From Diaporthe sp. PMI_573 (Eukaryota > Ascomycota > Sordariomycetes > Diaporthales > Diaporthaceae): a stretch of 64,000 nt of DNA. The position numbers were made by a program, and so were the translations under genes. The notes below the pieces were generated by a model, which saw only the letters and a list, made by a program, of their open reading frames with translations, was not told the origin of the DNA and ran no database searches. Positions 21,641 to 33,589 of this stretch are shown here, piece after piece. The stretch is taken from contig JAJTUP010000005.1 of the NCBI GenBank assembly GCA_021399435.1, positions 1,178,001 to 1,242,000 on the forward strand, in the 5' to 3' direction. Positions within the stretch are counted from its first letter, which is position 1. Each line of letters begins with the position of its first letter.

Positions 21641-22852
21641 TCATGTCTCCAGAGGTTGTGGCCTACCACCTTTGATGATCTCCCGCTCTAATTGCATCAT
21701 CGTATCAAGTTCCACGCCACGTTTGTGTTGGTTGAAATAGATGAGTCTCATCACTGTGAACTTGTTTTCGTACTCGTCCTCGAGTACAAAGTGCGGGTCA
21801 GCGCCTTTCCGCAGATATTTCAGAGCCAGATCAAACGATCCTTCTGCACACGCCATCGAAAAGATGGTCCAAGGCCCGGTTGCGGCATGAAAAGCCAGGT
21901 TGATGTTCGCGCCTTTGTCCAGAAGCTTGCCTACCAGGTCGTAATCGCCTGCCACATAGGCCACATGCAGAGCTGTGACATCAGAGTTGCCCGTGGCGTC
22001 GATATCAACAAGATCATTATCCAAAAGGTAGTGGATTGTTTCGTCTAGACCCCAGCGTGTTGCGATGTGAAGGGCAGTCGCCCGTGCACCGAGAGAGTCG
22101 GCATTGGCACCTCGCTCAAGCAGCAGCTGGGCGGTTGAGACATTCCGATTGCATATTGCGTAGTGCAAAGGTGTCCAATAGGAGTGATCAGGCCATTCAC
22201 GTTCTATCGGGTCACGTCTGACGAGGCTTCTCACGTGAAATTCCGGGGGCTTCGGGAGACGGTATGGGCAGTGGAACAGCTCATCATGGCATTCGCATAG
22301 CCGAGTTGATTCCAGCTCGATTTCTGCGTTGTGGTCTAGCAGGTATTGGACCATGGAGTCCCTCCCATGACTTGCGGCCCATGCAAGCGGCGAGACCATG
22401 GCCTCAGAATCAAGGTGATCCAGCACCCCCGTAAATGCCTTCATTGTGATTTCGTCCGCACAGTGGAAAATCTGGGCGAATTTGTTGATAAGGTCCGAGC
22501 CTCGAAGCATATTGACATCGACGCCACTGTCAACAAGCCGCTTCAGTGTATTGTACTGGTCATTTTCGACGGCCCAGTAGACTTGCGGTACAGCGTTAGC
22601 TTTGACTGACAAGGGTCCTTGCTGAAGTGCTTTTTCCGTGGACGGTCTCGCATTTTACTTACTGGCTAAGCCGGATTGGCGTGTGATGTGTACCTTGTAT
22701 GCAGGAGAGATGGTGACTATGTAGTGGCGACGACTGGTACACGCCAGCGAGATCATATCGCGAACCGACAGACATGGCTGCTCTATGATCCCAAGGATGA
22801 TCTCAACTGGCAGGCGGTCGAGATGGTTCACAGGACCCTGAGCCACGGCCAT
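21641..22852 (-). CDS. F-box/ankyrin-repeat protein
   Basis: Two exons on the minus strand (22663-22852, 21641-22617) give 388 residues. Exon 1 encodes an F-box-like helix set (NHLDRLPVEIILGIIEQPCLSVRDMISLACTSRRHY), the Skp1-binding module of SCF ubiquitin ligases. Exon 2 holds ankyrin repeats: VYWAVENDQYNTLKRLVDSGVDVN, SPLAWAASHGRDSMVQYLLDHNAEIE, TPLHYAICNRNVSTAQLLLERGAN, TALHIATRWGLDETIHYLLDND, TALHVAYVAGDYDLVGKLLDKGANIN, and a divergent last one. The domain order suggests a substrate-receptor subunit, with the ankyrins selecting targets; that is inference. The 45-bp intron (22618-22662) is short and uses an AAG acceptor, so the exact junction is the weak point; starting instead at 22612 would leave a pure ankyrin protein. 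Confidence 0.75.
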
Positions 22853-24172
22853 GGTGAAGATGACGAAGGCAGTTGTTGATGTGAAAAGGATGCGTAGATG
22901 TATGTAGACAGAAGGTGGGGACAAGAATTGAATGTTGATGTGCAAGCTCCAGGTTCTGTTTGACGCTGCGCTGTTGTGAAGAGGGGAAACAAAGAGCAGA
23001 GCAGGGAGGTGATTGCAATGAGCTGGGCAATCAGGCGACCAAGAAGGAAGGAAGAGGTGGTCGAGGCTGCCTGTGACGGGATGGTACAAGTGAATGCCAC
23101 ACCCACCGTACCACAACAATCCCAGTCCGCAATGCCTGGGCACATAAATTCCAAGTCATCAGTAACCTAGCCGTAGACATCGAAGCAGCTCTCCTCGCTC
23201 ATCCAGTTCTGATGCTGATTTGTGTCCCCGACTTTCTCGCATTTCTCGGAAGCTACCAGCTGTGTTGAATCATACATCGGCTCTGGCTTGTCTGGCTTGA
23301 CTTCGATTGTCAGCACGGAGAAGGACAGTGCCAATGACGAAGTAAAGGTCCGGTGCCCGGTGCACACACTCTGACAAACGGCTTGATCTTTCACTCAACG
23401 GCCAGAGTACAAGTTCCACTCGCTAGAGAATCTCTTCAGCCCATGGGTTGTGCCATAACAGTTGGCAAATAGCTTGAGACCACCATGTTGGACTTTGGTG
23501 CTTCGCATCAAAGTCTCTGCGCTCTCAAATGCTTTGATAGTTGGCATAATTTACCCCCTCCCCTGGGCCAGTCCTGATAATGGACACACAGCTTGCTGAC
23601 AGCCTATCAGCGAGACTTGAGATCGCTGGTCTGACCTGCTTTCATTTCTGCCGCAATCTTTTGTGTGCAGCCTCCGTGGCTCAAAGTTGTATCGGCCACA
23701 CACAGTCGAGATAACGAAGATAGAGAGAAGCAAAGTTACAGCACCTTGCAGTCAACAGCCGACATGAACCCATGGCTGCGTGGCGAACGAGCAATTTCAA
23801 TGCCTCTGGACTTGGAGGGCTTGGCTAGTGAAAGTCATTTCCAAGGGACTGCCAGACATAGAGACACTAGTCGATCAATGATATTCAACAGACACGAAAA
23901 ACCACAGCGCTGGTCAGGATCAACGGGCTCACGACCATTAAGCTGATCATACACACAAGGTAAAGCATATGCACCGAAAAGACTCCGAGTATTTTGATGT
24001 TCGTGTAATTCATTCATCTCATTGTATATACATTTAATTTCCCCAAGTCGGCAGTGCCAAACAGCAACATGCCATAACATGGGGGCTGATAGTAACAAAA
24101 GCCAGGCCCGGTCAGTGCCGTCGGCCTGCACCTCGTACACATTTTTTTTTTTGGCTTTCATCTCGTCCCTAA
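22853..24172. other. Intergenic spacer
   Basis: About 1.3 kb, between the start of the F-box/ankyrin gene and the 3' end of the amino-acid transporter gene. No gene is supported on either strand. A 10-base T run sits near 24141-24152. Confidence 0.55.
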
Positions 24173-25690
24173 CTATGCTAGAGGACTACATGTGAAAGCG
24201 CCTCGGACAGTTCCCTCGTGGTATTGGTCAATCTAGAGGTCAAAAGTTAGCATGGGGGTTCCCAAGGTCAGGTGGTGGTGGCCGGATGGGCCAGGGGGGA
24301 TCAAACTTACGATATCCTGAACACTGGCGTAGGTGCCGGCAACCAGAATGACCAGACCGATGACGAAGATGATAGCGTTGACGATGGCGAGGGGCAGGTT
24401 CTCCTTGCTATGCCAGCTGCCCTTCTTGATGAGCTTGAACCACATCCACGCGGGGAAGTAGAACGTGAAGCCGCTGATGAACAGGCACGAGCTGATGGAG
24501 AGGAGGTCGCTGAAGAAGGGGATGGCCTCGGCGATGACCCACGCGATGAGGGTGATGACGGCGATAAGGGTGGCCCAAGTGATCCAGCCCATCTTGGTGT
24601 TGATGAAGCGGATGACCGAGTCCTTGTACATGCGCCCGTGGATGTACCGCCCGGCCGTGGTGCCATTAATGGATCCCGAGATAAAGATGACGGGCAGCGC
24701 GACGCCAAAGGCGACCTTGGAGAGCAGGTCGCCCGCGGACAGGAGGGCGGGCGACTTGACATCCTGGCCGACAAAGACGTAGATCAGGGCTCCCGTGACG
24801 GTGTAGATGACAATTTCGATCATGCCGAGCCACCAGATGGACTTGACGAAGTCCTTGGGCGTGTGCATCTCGTCCATGAAGGAGAACTGGCAGACGGCGA
24901 ACGAGTAGGCAAAGACGATGTTGCCCAGCGCGATGAATGCCTCGACAAACGTCAGACCCTCCTTGGGCCACGCCGACCAGTCGGATGCGGGGATCAGGCC
25001 CTGGTTCTGCTGAACGCCGGTTCCGATGATCGTGATGCCGATAGCGAGGATGATCGACACGAAGTCGATGTATCCCAGAATAGCGACCTCGGCAAAGGAG
25101 GGCGGCAGGGCCAGGAGGAACAGGATGATGGTCGAAACGATACCAAAAACGAGAGAGCAGGCGCCATTGTCAGACAGATTTCCAAAAGCGATGGCTCCCG
25201 TCAGACTGTGCGAGCCAACCAGGAAGATGAGCTGCAGCGCGAACATGACACCGACAAGCTCATAGCCGAACTTGCCCATGAGCAGCTGACCGGCATCAGC
25301 GTAGTGTGTGACATGCGGGAATGCGATCTTGACCTGGCCGACGACATAAGAGGTGTAGATGGCGATGAAACCGAGACCGACACAGAGGATGACACCAGCG
25401 ACCATGCCCAGGGTGGCAAAAGCGTTGGGGATAGACAGGGAGCCAAGAGCGATGGCCTCGACGATGAGCACGATTGTCAGGCGTTTCCAGCCTAGCCGGT
25501 TGAATTTTGCGTGGCCCTCGGCGGCCTTGCGCTTTTCTACGTCGTTCCAATCCGTCACCTCGCCGACCTCTGTCTGTCCGAACATGCCAGTGCCGGAGCC
25601 TTGTTGGCTCTCACTGGCGCTAATGATCTTCTCAGCCTTCTTCTCCGTGGAACCCACTTCTTGGGCGGCCGCGATGTTGTGGTCGGCCAT
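24173..25690 (-). CDS. Amino-acid transporter, AAAP family (Mtr-like)
   Basis: Two exons on the minus strand: 24311-25690, then a small 3' exon 24173-24232 encoding IDQYHEGTVRGAFTCSPLA. The 3' exon is supported by GTAAGT and CTCTAG sites and by the family's usual C-terminal end; without it the frame runs into unrelated sequence. The product is 479 residues. A ~65-residue cytosolic N-terminus precedes about 11 membrane helices (LTIVLIVEAIALGSLSIPNAFATLG, AGVILCVGLGFIAIYTSYVVGQ, and so on). The sequence resembles the Neurospora N-type neutral/aromatic amino-acid permease Mtr, a plasma-membrane proton symporter; substrate range is inferred. The first exon has strong codon bias, seen as long stop-free antisense frames. 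Confidence 0.9.
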
Positions 25691-28384
25691 TTTGGTAATG
25701 TGGGGTGGAGTCTTCGGGAATGTCGTCGACTACTTGTGGGGCGGAGGCCGGATATGGGTGGTCAGGACTTTGCAGCTTGTGTAGTTGGTGCACAGCTGAC
25801 TAGTCTGTAATAATAAGACACACGAGACCTGGTCGAACGAAAGCGAATTTCGCGGGTCAGGTCAGGTCTGGTCGTGGGAAATCGAACCACCGAGGTTGAT
25901 TTTCAAAGTGGCCACGGGGCAGGACGGTGCGATGACGTCCTTTTGTCGGCGTTTAAGCTCCGGACCGGACTTTGAGGGCGGTAAGGACTGGCCTTTGGTG
26001 AGTCTTGCCAAAGTGACAGAGATGGAAGGGAAAAGGAGAAAACCGGTGGCAAATACACTCGCGGGAGCAAGCAAGACTAAATATGAAGTGAGGGTCAAGC
26101 TTATCTATCATGAGAGGGGACCGACTCGACCGATCAACGCTTAGGGCCCGAATAGCAACGTACAACGAACTCGTCAGCATTGATCTGCCTCTCTTGCCCC
26201 GGTCGTGTCCTGGCCCGCCATGCCATGCCATGCCATGCCACGTCCCGGTCGCGCTTGCTGGCTGGCTGACAGGGCATGGCTGGGCCGGACTGGACCGGTC
26301 TTCCAGGAGCGGTATTCTAGGGCAGGGCATGTACAGTATCCATGGATATTTCCGAGGTCAACACACATCAAAGTAACCACCTGACCTCGCAGCATGATCC
26401 GTACCGTGTGTGCTAGCTCTACCACTTTGACAGGCCGGCGGTACATCAGGGTAGCGCGTAGCGTGTTTTGGACATAAAAGCCGACAAGCGAAGAGACGCC
26501 GAGGCGCAACCGACTCGTGCTGGCAGACTGCGCGAGCGTGCCTAGCCCAATTGCGGCCCAGATGGGGTCAGCAGGCATGCATGACGCACATGGCGAGGGT
26601 CGATCGCGCCCCTCGGGAGGTGGTTCTGGTGAGAGCAGGTCGCTGCTGGGGCGCGTGGTCTCGCCATTCTGGCCATTTTGGACCCTGACAGCCCGGGCCA
26701 AGTGTCCCAGAGCCCAGGACAAGGACCAGGAGCGCCCCGCGTGGGGGAGATAAGCACGGGTTGGTACGAAAACTTTAGATCTAAGATCTTGTCAGAGCAA
26801 CTTGGCTTCTGAGTTATGCAATGGGCACGAACCAGTCGCATTGGTGTTGGAGTTGGCCGTGCAACATTGTGCAAGGTGTGTGCCGGCGTCTCCCGATTTC
26901 AAACGGCCAGAATCTGGCAATTCGGTCAGGTACCTGCAGGTCAATTTCGGGGGCATTCGGTGGATATTCGCTCGTAACACTGTGGGCCGCAAGGAAAACT
27001 CTTATGAAAGAGTTAGCTGACGGAATCAGGGAGCGAGTGTGACGTCTGTCGTGCATGCGGCTCTGCGGTGAGAAACTTGGCACCACGAGTCATTTGGTGT
27101 GTAATGGGAACCCGGAAATAAAATCGGCGCCATTTTGGAGATTTGGTCTCCCGTAATAGAATCCACCCCTTGGCCTGACCCTACCCGCACAACCCCTGCT
27201 TGTAAGGCTTGTTCCTGAAGTACCGGCCCACCCATCCGACTCTCCTTTCTCTCATGATTTTTTTGGCTGCTGGCCGTACACGACGAGACGTCCCAAGAGC
27301 CGAATCCCGTGTTCGTCCGAACTGGCGACGACGAGGGGGTTTGCCAAATCTTTTTCCTATCTCCATGAAGATATCTGGGCCTGACTCGGCCGGAGTTCAA
27401 TTTCCATCTTCTGGCCTGTTCCACAGATAAGATGCAAGATCGACATCCAACCAGAGCAAATCAGAGTGTCAGTCGCCTCTGCGAGTCCAGGGATGAGGCC
27501 ACCGGGCAATCCGAGTGTGTTCAACCATCGCGTCGGCGGGAGCTCGGCACTTCAACGCAGTAGCAGACGGTGACATCGTTTGTAGGCTCTGATAGCTTGA
27601 ACTCTGTTCAAATTTTCGTGGTTATACCTTCCACATAGGGTGACCGAAATGGTATATACCACGGTTCACGACCGCTGGCAAGGAACATCCTCCTCTCTCC
27701 CACGGTGTGCAGCCTGCATCTTGCCTGCTTCGCCCAAGCTTTCACTGGTTGAGAGCTTGTGTACCTTGAGCGGGTCTTAGCGTTGCTGATCAGCACTGCA
27801 GCCATTGGCATGGATGAACGCTGAATAAGCACTCCATCTGCAGCATCCCACATCGTTAGTCAACAAACCCGCAGCATCGTGACCACGATGCCGGTGCTCG
27901 ATCATCCCTCACTTTGGCGTGCTTGCGTCCAATGGGTATCCAGGCAGCACGAGGTCTCATGCCTAGCCGAAACCTTGGGGTCCAACTCATCGAAGGGACC
28001 CGTAGTCCCCATGGGGTAAAATTAATACCCTCGGCAGGTCCCGCCCACTGTCCTCATCTGAGTGCAACGCCCGGGCCGAGCGTCCGTGTTCATCCATTAC
28101 TTACCCAACCATTACGAGATAACAGGGCGGAACGAGCACGAGATCAACATTGTTGAGTTTGGATTTCGCCAACTTGCTTTGGATATGCTGTCCGATTGTT
28201 CAGTATTTCCTAATTCTACCGATACCCCTCACGCGCGGTGTGCGAGGAGTGGCAAACTTCTAATGGTATCGTGCTGAATTAGAGGTATTCTAGAACAAAC
28301 GTTGCTCTACTTCCCGTGCCTCGAAATGGCGCGTGGACTCCTGTGTGGAAAGCCTCCACCCTTTCCCCGCGAGTTCGATGATCA
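25691..28384. other. Long gene-free region with a short CATGC repeat
   Basis: About 2.7 kb, between the transporter start and the BRF1 stop, both on the minus strand. I found no supportable gene; the longest frames are GC-driven noise. Bases 26218-26240 contain four tandem ATGCC units. The left part should be the transporter's promoter and 5' leader. Confidence 0.5.
26218..26240. repeat. Tandem pentanucleotide (ATGCC)4
   Basis: Four direct copies of ATGCC in the gene-free region upstream of the amino-acid transporter. Simple-sequence repeat, no function evident. Confidence 0.7.
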
Positions 28385-30640
28385 CTAGTCATCGTCCCCG
28401 AAGTCCTCGGCGTCGTACTGCTCTCCCTCTTCATTCTCGTTGCCCTGGTCGTTGCCAAGCCCATAGTCATCGTCATCGCTGTCCGAATCAGAAAGTTCGG
28501 CACTTCCAGTGCGACTGGTCGGCTGACTCGCGATCTCGCTGCCAATGAGTGATCCTGGGCCCTTTCGGTCCATGTTGGTGAGGGCAGCGTAGTTGATCTT
28601 GGTCGAGATCCCGCGCCGGTTGGCCGTTTCCTGGGCGGCCTCCTCAGCCGAGCTCGCCGGTGTGGCTTGGCCCTCTCCGATACGTGGCTTTCGCGTGGTG
28701 GGCTTGCGCGGCTTCTTGACAGGCGCCATCTTCTTCTTGAACTCCTTCTCCTGCTGGAGGCGCAGCCAGTCCTTGTTCTCGTTGAGCCACAGCTGCTCCT
28801 TGATCTTGCGCTCCTCCTCATTCAGCAGGCAGTTGACCACTTCCGGGTCGTCAGCAAACTCGTCGTCCATGACTTCCGGCGCATCAAGCAGTTGGTTTTG
28901 TTGATAGTTGGCTGGTCGCATGATTTCGAGCTCTTCCATCAGCTCCTGAGTGCGCAGCCCAGCGGCATCTGCCGCAGCGACCCAGACCTTGGAGTTGATG
29001 TCTCTGATGTTGCTGAGCATTTCTTCGGCCATCTTGTTCTCGTCCTCGGTCCACTCCTCACTCTCACTGAATAGGGCAGGATTCCGCAGAGAGCTTCCTT
29101 GCAAGCGGTTTCGGTGACTCTTCGCCCCTGGAGTCACGGCTCTGTGCTGCGTCCCCGAGGCACCTGGCTCGCCATCCCCAGTGCTCAATCCAGGCAAAGG
29201 AACATCGCCATACTTGGACGCAAGCGCCTCCACTTCATCTTGTTCGTCGGTAGGCACAGCCTCGCTGATGTCATCTTCAGTCACGCGCTGTGTCTCTTCA
29301 CCTGATGAGCTGGCAGGTTGTCGCTGGGGTGGCGCAGGGATAGCAAATCCATCCGCATCAGTCCTCGGCTGCTCGGATGGCGTCGCGTCGCCTTGAGAAG
29401 TGGCCGCGGAATCTGGCTGGGGGTCTTCACGAGATCTCTTGTCGGGCTGGATGGGCTCGCCGGTCTCTTGATCAATGACGGGTCGCTTTCGCTTCCGACC
29501 AGGTTTATTCTTCTTCTTCTCCATCTCTTCTTGATACTCCCTTGTCTGGCGATAGAAAGCCGGAGGATCATGGGACTTCTGTTGACCGGGGAACTCTCCC
29601 TTCATGAAGTCACTGATGCGCATCTGCGCGGCCTCGAGCCGGGCGAATTCGTCCAGACGGAGCTTTAGGGTAGCTGTGGTGACCTTTGCGACAAAGGAAA
29701 CCTCAAGCGGGGTTCGACGATAGTTGAACATTCTGGCAGCGAGGATAAGGGCTGAGCCACAAATACCCGCAGGCTTACGGCCAAGCATCATCCAGTCGCG
29801 GTCCATTCGCTGGACGATGCGCACAGCAGCCGCCTGGATTTGATCGGTGTCGTTGTAGAACTCGAGGCGGCTGGCAAGGCGCCTGATGATATCCTCTGGA
29901 ACCATTGGCTCGAAGGGGTAGTTAGCCTCGTCGCCGCCGTAGAGCATGTTAAGCATCTTCTTGAATGTTCGTCCGAGTAGGAATACATCGATTTTAACGA
30001 CATCGGCGATATCGATGAGCATGACCGGAGTGTTGCGCTCTTTGCGGATGGCCCAATACACACAAACACTGGCAACCCTCGGGATACTTCGCCCCTGACA
30101 GAAGTTTCGACCGAGGACTTCCTTGAATTTGTTGAAGGCAGAGAGGTAAAGCTGGCCTTCAACCTGGCCCAGGTCAAGGCGGTTGAGTAGACCGATTATG
30201 AGGTCTCTCCCCTCGAGAATGGATTTGATACGATTCTCGCCGTCACCACCACCTGCAGCACGGCGAGGCCCAAAGCCAGGACCACCTAGGCGAGGGCCTG
30301 CCTGATCATGCCCAACGGTGACACCGAAAGCGATTGCTTGGCCGTTGGAAGCCTCGCCGAACTGGACGTCGGCGACGATGTTGCTGTCGTCGACGACGGC
30401 ACCGCAAGACTGGCAGGTTCCGTCGACAAGGTTGGGAGCCGAACACTTGGGATTGGGACACTGGGAGCGGGCGTTGACGGGAGGCGGGGAGCCGGCAGAA
30501 GAAGAGGCCCTGCTGGCATTGTACTCGGCAATCTGCTTGCGACGGTGATCTCGGTCGTTGATTGCTCGAGCAGGGTTGGGACGCGAGGCCTTGGGTTTTG
30601 CGGCCGGCGTCTTACGGGGGTTCTTGACCATGGACGACAT
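28385..30640 (-). CDS. BRF1: TFIIIB subunit BRF1 (RNA polymerase III initiation factor)
   Basis: An intronless 751-residue protein. A basic N-terminus is followed by a zinc ribbon (CPNPKCSAPNLVDGTCQSCGAVV), then two cyclin-like TFIIB repeats: the first around LYLSAFNKFKEVLGRNFCQGRSIPRVASVCVYWAIR, the second around IQAAAVRIVQRMDRDWMMLGRKPAGICGSALILAARM. After a low-complexity linker comes the BRF1-specific homology block (SEEWTEDENKMAEEMLSNIRDINSKVWVAAADAAGLRTQELMEELEIMRP, DDEFADDPEVVNCLLNEEERKIKEQLWLNENKDWLRLQQEKE), which binds TBP. The C-terminus is acidic (DSDSDDDDYGLGNDQGNENEEGEQ). It recruits Pol III to tRNA and 5S genes in the nucleus. The first ATG (MSSMVKNPRK) is chosen; upstream in-frame codons are not ATG. 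Confidence 0.95.
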   Translation of the reverse strand: MSSMVKNPRKTPAAKPKASRPNPARAINDRDHRRKQIAEYNASRASSSAGSPPPVNARSQCPNPKCSAPNLVDGTCQSCGAVVDDSNIVADVQFGEASNGQAIAFGVTVGHDQAGPRLGGPGFGPRRAAGGGDGENRIKSILEGRDLIIGLLNRLDLGQVEGQLYLSAFNKFKEVLGRNFCQGRSIPRVASVCVYWAIRKERNTPVMLIDIADVVKIDVFLLGRTFKKMLNMLYGGDEANYPFEPMVPEDIIRRLASRLEFYNDTDQIQAAAVRIVQRMDRDWMMLGRKPAGICGSALILAARMFNYRRTPLEVSFVAKVTTATLKLRLDEFARLEAAQMRISDFMKGEFPGQQKSHDPPAFYRQTREYQEEMEKKKNKPGRKRKRPVIDQETGEPIQPDKRSREDPQPDSAATSQGDATPSEQPRTDADGFAIPAPPQRQPASSSGEETQRVTEDDISEAVPTDEQDEVEALASKYGDVPLPGLSTGDGEPGASGTQHRAVTPGAKSHRNRLQGSSLRNPALFSESEEWTEDENKMAEEMLSNIRDINSKVWVAAADAAGLRTQELMEELEIMRPANYQQNQLLDAPEVMDDEFADDPEVVNCLLNEEERKIKEQLWLNENKDWLRLQQEKEFKKKMAPVKKPRKPTTRKPRIGEGQATPASSAEEAAQETANRRGISTKINYAALTNMDRKGPGSLIGSEIASQPTSRTGSAELSDSDSDDDDYGLGNDQGNENEEGEQYDAEDFGDDD

Positions 30641-31449
30641 GACCAACAGGCGGTGCTCTGCGAGCTCCTTGGATGTAGACGACTATTCGGGTGGCCCTGC
30701 TGGCCGATGGAGGGACCAGACTCCTAAGAAGGGACGAGTGTGAAGTGAGGCGAGGCGAGGCGAGGCGAGCCCTTGAGTCACCTGTCGAGGGACGACGGCG
30801 AGCTCTGGGGTCGACTGAGATCTGGTCTGCCGTGCTCTCCAAAATAGCTCAGTGAAAAGAGAGGAATGATGATAATTGGATAGGGTTGCACAAAGGGTGT
30901 GATGCCATTGGGCAAGGGGTGTTGATGGTGGAGGGATGCTTGCCGAGGCGAGTTGGGTGTTGCGTCGGCGAGATTGCGAGTTGCGCGTTTTGGATTTTGT
31001 CGTCTGGTCCAGTGGAAAATTTCAAGCTGCACAATGGGGAAAATTGCAAGTCGGCGTGAGCCAGAGCGGGGGTGAGCGCACGGACCACTCAGCCATTTCT
31101 ATGGTGAGAGTTGGCTTAGTCAGATAGACATGCTGCTGCCTGGCACAGCTTGGAGGCGGCCGTAGCCACCACAGGCGACGAGTTCGATCACAGCTCGGTG
31201 CCCAAAAAACTGCAGCATGGCTGGCCCTTTTTCTCTGCCAAGCATCACAACCAGTCGCCCACACCCAGAACTTGAGCCGCCTCTCACACATAGACAACAA
31301 TTGAGCTACATCGCCATATTTCCTCGAGATGACACTGCAGCTTGAACTGATGCGGTCATGGCATCTTTTGGCTCTGTCAAGACAGCTTTGCATCTCGTAA
31401 CCTGCCCCGTCTGCCCTGCGGACTCGGCTCCTGCCAGGAATCTGAAGGC
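30641..31449. other. Intergenic spacer (BRF1 promoter side)
   Basis: No gene seen. Near 30745-30770 there is a short run of GCGAG pentamers (AGGCGAGGCGAGGCGAGGCGAG) just upstream of BRF1. Minus-strand frames across 30612-31495 have no domain features. Confidence 0.55.
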
Positions 31450-32178
31450 TTGTCAACGGGCACCCATTTGGTGACTTCTGCCCCTTTTGAGCCACATAAA
31501 TCTCGAAATAAAGTGATTATTCCTGGACACCGGTCTCTCACAAGCCTGGTTACCGGGATCGGGTCACTAATCGCATTGTATGCGCAAATGTGCCATGGCT
31601 TGTCGACATTCTCCTTTCAGCTCGGCGTTAACCTGGCTTTATTTTGCGGTGGTATTCAACTCAGTACCCTTACGGCATTGCAGATCTACCTTCGCAACAA
31701 TCCAAAGCAAGCAGTGGCTCGAATCTTTCTGATGGTCTTTTTTTAAATACTCATCCTTCCGAGTATTGTATTCCAATATGTTTCATCTGGTTGCGGTGCA
31801 CACCAATTGACCGCATGCTGTATCCGGACCGCTACGGCTGACGATGTAGGGACCTACAGTCTGACTTGGATAGCGCTGGTTGTGCTCATGGGATACCAGT
31901 ATTACCAGAGCATCTTGGGCTTACGGCCTCTCACGGTGAAGGAAATGGTACAAGGGGAAGGACGCCAATCACCATTCACACTCATCATTACCTCAAGTTG
32001 GATACCCTTGACTGCAGCTATGAGGGAAGACATTGCGTCGGCTCTGGCGCTTCGCCATAAGGAAATTTACAAAGGTGATGAGCACGCGGAAAAGATTTTG
32101 AATGGTGATGACCGGTATCCGCGGCTGCAGTTGCTGCACATCATGGCTCCCTATGTATGGCATGATATCTTCAATTGA
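31450..32178 (+). pseudogene. Integral-membrane protein relic with one in-frame stop
   Basis: Two stop-free segments lie in the same frame (31450-31746 and 31747-32178), separated only by a TAA at 31744-31746. Read together they look like one hydrophobic protein: FQLGVNLALFCGGIQLSTLTALQIYLR, then after the stop ILILPSIVFQYVSSGCG and TYSLTWIALVVLMGYQYYQSILGLRP, then a soluble tail ending PYVWHDIFN. The first ATG in frame is at 31588, so the 5' end may also be lost. No plausible intron removes the stop. I do not recognise the family; fungal multi-pass proteins of unknown function look similar. Nonsense mutation in a decayed gene is the simplest reading; sequencing error at the T run before TAA is the alternative. 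Confidence 0.45.
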
Positions 32179-33169
32179 GCACCTGGTAGTGCATTGCACC
32201 TTCAGGTCCAAGTGAATATTACATACGCTCGGTAATTTGACGCCAATGGCGATTGCTATACTTATTCCACCCAATGAACCTTTGGTCTGGCGCCATGACG
32301 CGCAGTACCGTTGGCGAAAATGTCGACTGCGGGATGGGAGAATTTGGGACAGGTGCTGTTTCTTTGATGTTGTTTTGATTGACTGGGGCCCATGGCAACA
32401 GAAGACCGAGAATTAGCCCGGCTACTATGCCCCTGAAGTATGGTACAAGTTGCATGAAAATATCATGAACGCTGGGTTTTGTCACGCCGGTCCCGTTTTT
32501 GTAGCTTTCAGAGCTGCTTCGACAAAACATGCTGTTTGGAAGCTTCCGGTAGCCCGTGGGCTTCGGAAAGGTGACAATGGGCATGGTAAACACGCAGAAT
32601 AAGGTCTGAACAAGCTAACTGACTGGTAGTGTTGTTTGCGGGAGCAGGTCAAGTAAGAGCATGGGAGCAGTGGGGTGGGTTTGTAAATCGTTGGCTTCCT
32701 TATCAGAATTTGGTAGGCTGCTCTCCTCATAGGTACGGAATCCCAGGCTCAACTAACCTTTACCCTCTGCTACGGTTTGGCAGCGTCTTGCTGCTCCGGG
32801 ACGAGTCCAAGCTGGTCCTTGACATGTGGTCAGGCGGCGTTGGTTCTCAGTGTTGCACAACCGGATGCACCTAATTAAACAACCCGTTAGGTCCGGATGT
32901 CAGGCCCCTTACAGGCACCTGCCTATACGGGTCAACATGACAAGGTAGCAAGAATCCTTCGGGCCCCAACACCTGCATAGCGTACTGATATGTCATATCA
33001 TGGTACCATGAGCCATTCCGTGTGTGGCAAGCGGGCGATCTTCACCGGCGATGATCACCGCCCATTTACTTTGATTCAGGCCCAAGCTCTTCATACCTAC
33101 CTTCCTTCATTTTTCCCCAGCTCGCGTACCTGTCTGAGCGTCGCATTCAGCAAAGTCTTTGTGGAGAAG
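32179..33169. other. Intergenic spacer with one weak minus-strand frame
   Basis: A 121-codon minus-strand frame (32219-32584) encodes a protein with one hydrophobic stretch (GIVAGLILGLLLPWAP) but no family feature or splice support; I leave it uncalled. The right end is the promoter of the acetyltransferase gene. Confidence 0.45.
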
Positions 33170-33560
33170 ATGGACGATCCAACTCATCCCACTCGACGTG
33201 AGGCACACAGAATCGAAACCCAGCGTCTTGTCATCCGCACTGCCGCGCCCGGGGATGCGTCAGACATTGCTGCACTCCGCGGCAATCCGGAAAACAACCC
33301 CTACGGGGGTGCAGACTCCGGCGATCCGGATGTCTACAAGGGTCGTATTTCAAAGTGGCAGAAATCGAATGCAGAAGGACGCTATGCGTTCCTGGTGATC
33401 CTGCTCCGGGATTCCGGAAGGTTCATTGGCTTCGGTGGCTACAATGAGTTCCGTTGGATCAGTCCTTCCGGCGGCCAAACAGAGGGCAAGAAGGATGTTT
33501 TAGAGGTGGATATCGGCGCGCAGATCGACCACAGATATTGGCGGAAAGGCTATGCCCGAG

Positions 33561-33568
33561 AGGCTTTC
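33561..33568. repeat. Left 8-bp target-site duplication AGGCTTTC
   Basis: Identical to the 8 bases that follow the right end of the element (34740-34747). Eight-bp duplications are the hallmark of hAT transposition. Confidence 0.92.
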
Positions 33569-33589
33569 CAGTGATGTTATTGGATTGGA
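33569..33589 (+). repeat. Left terminal inverted repeat of the hAT element
   Basis: 21 bp, perfect inverse match to 34719-34739. It carries the TGA that ends the interrupted acetyltransferase frame. Confidence 0.9.

Noticed and set aside
24272..25495. 407-codon plus-strand open frame
   Set aside because: Exactly antisense to the amino-acid transporter. Its Asp/Gly/Arg-rich translation is what the biased codons of the true gene give in reverse.
26174..26722. 182-codon minus-strand frame
   Set aside because: Crosses the ATGCC repeat and GC-rich spacer; no domain or codon bias like nearby genes.
32219..32584. 121-codon minus-strand frame with one hydrophobic segment
   Set aside because: A single possible membrane helix is too little; no family, splice or context support.
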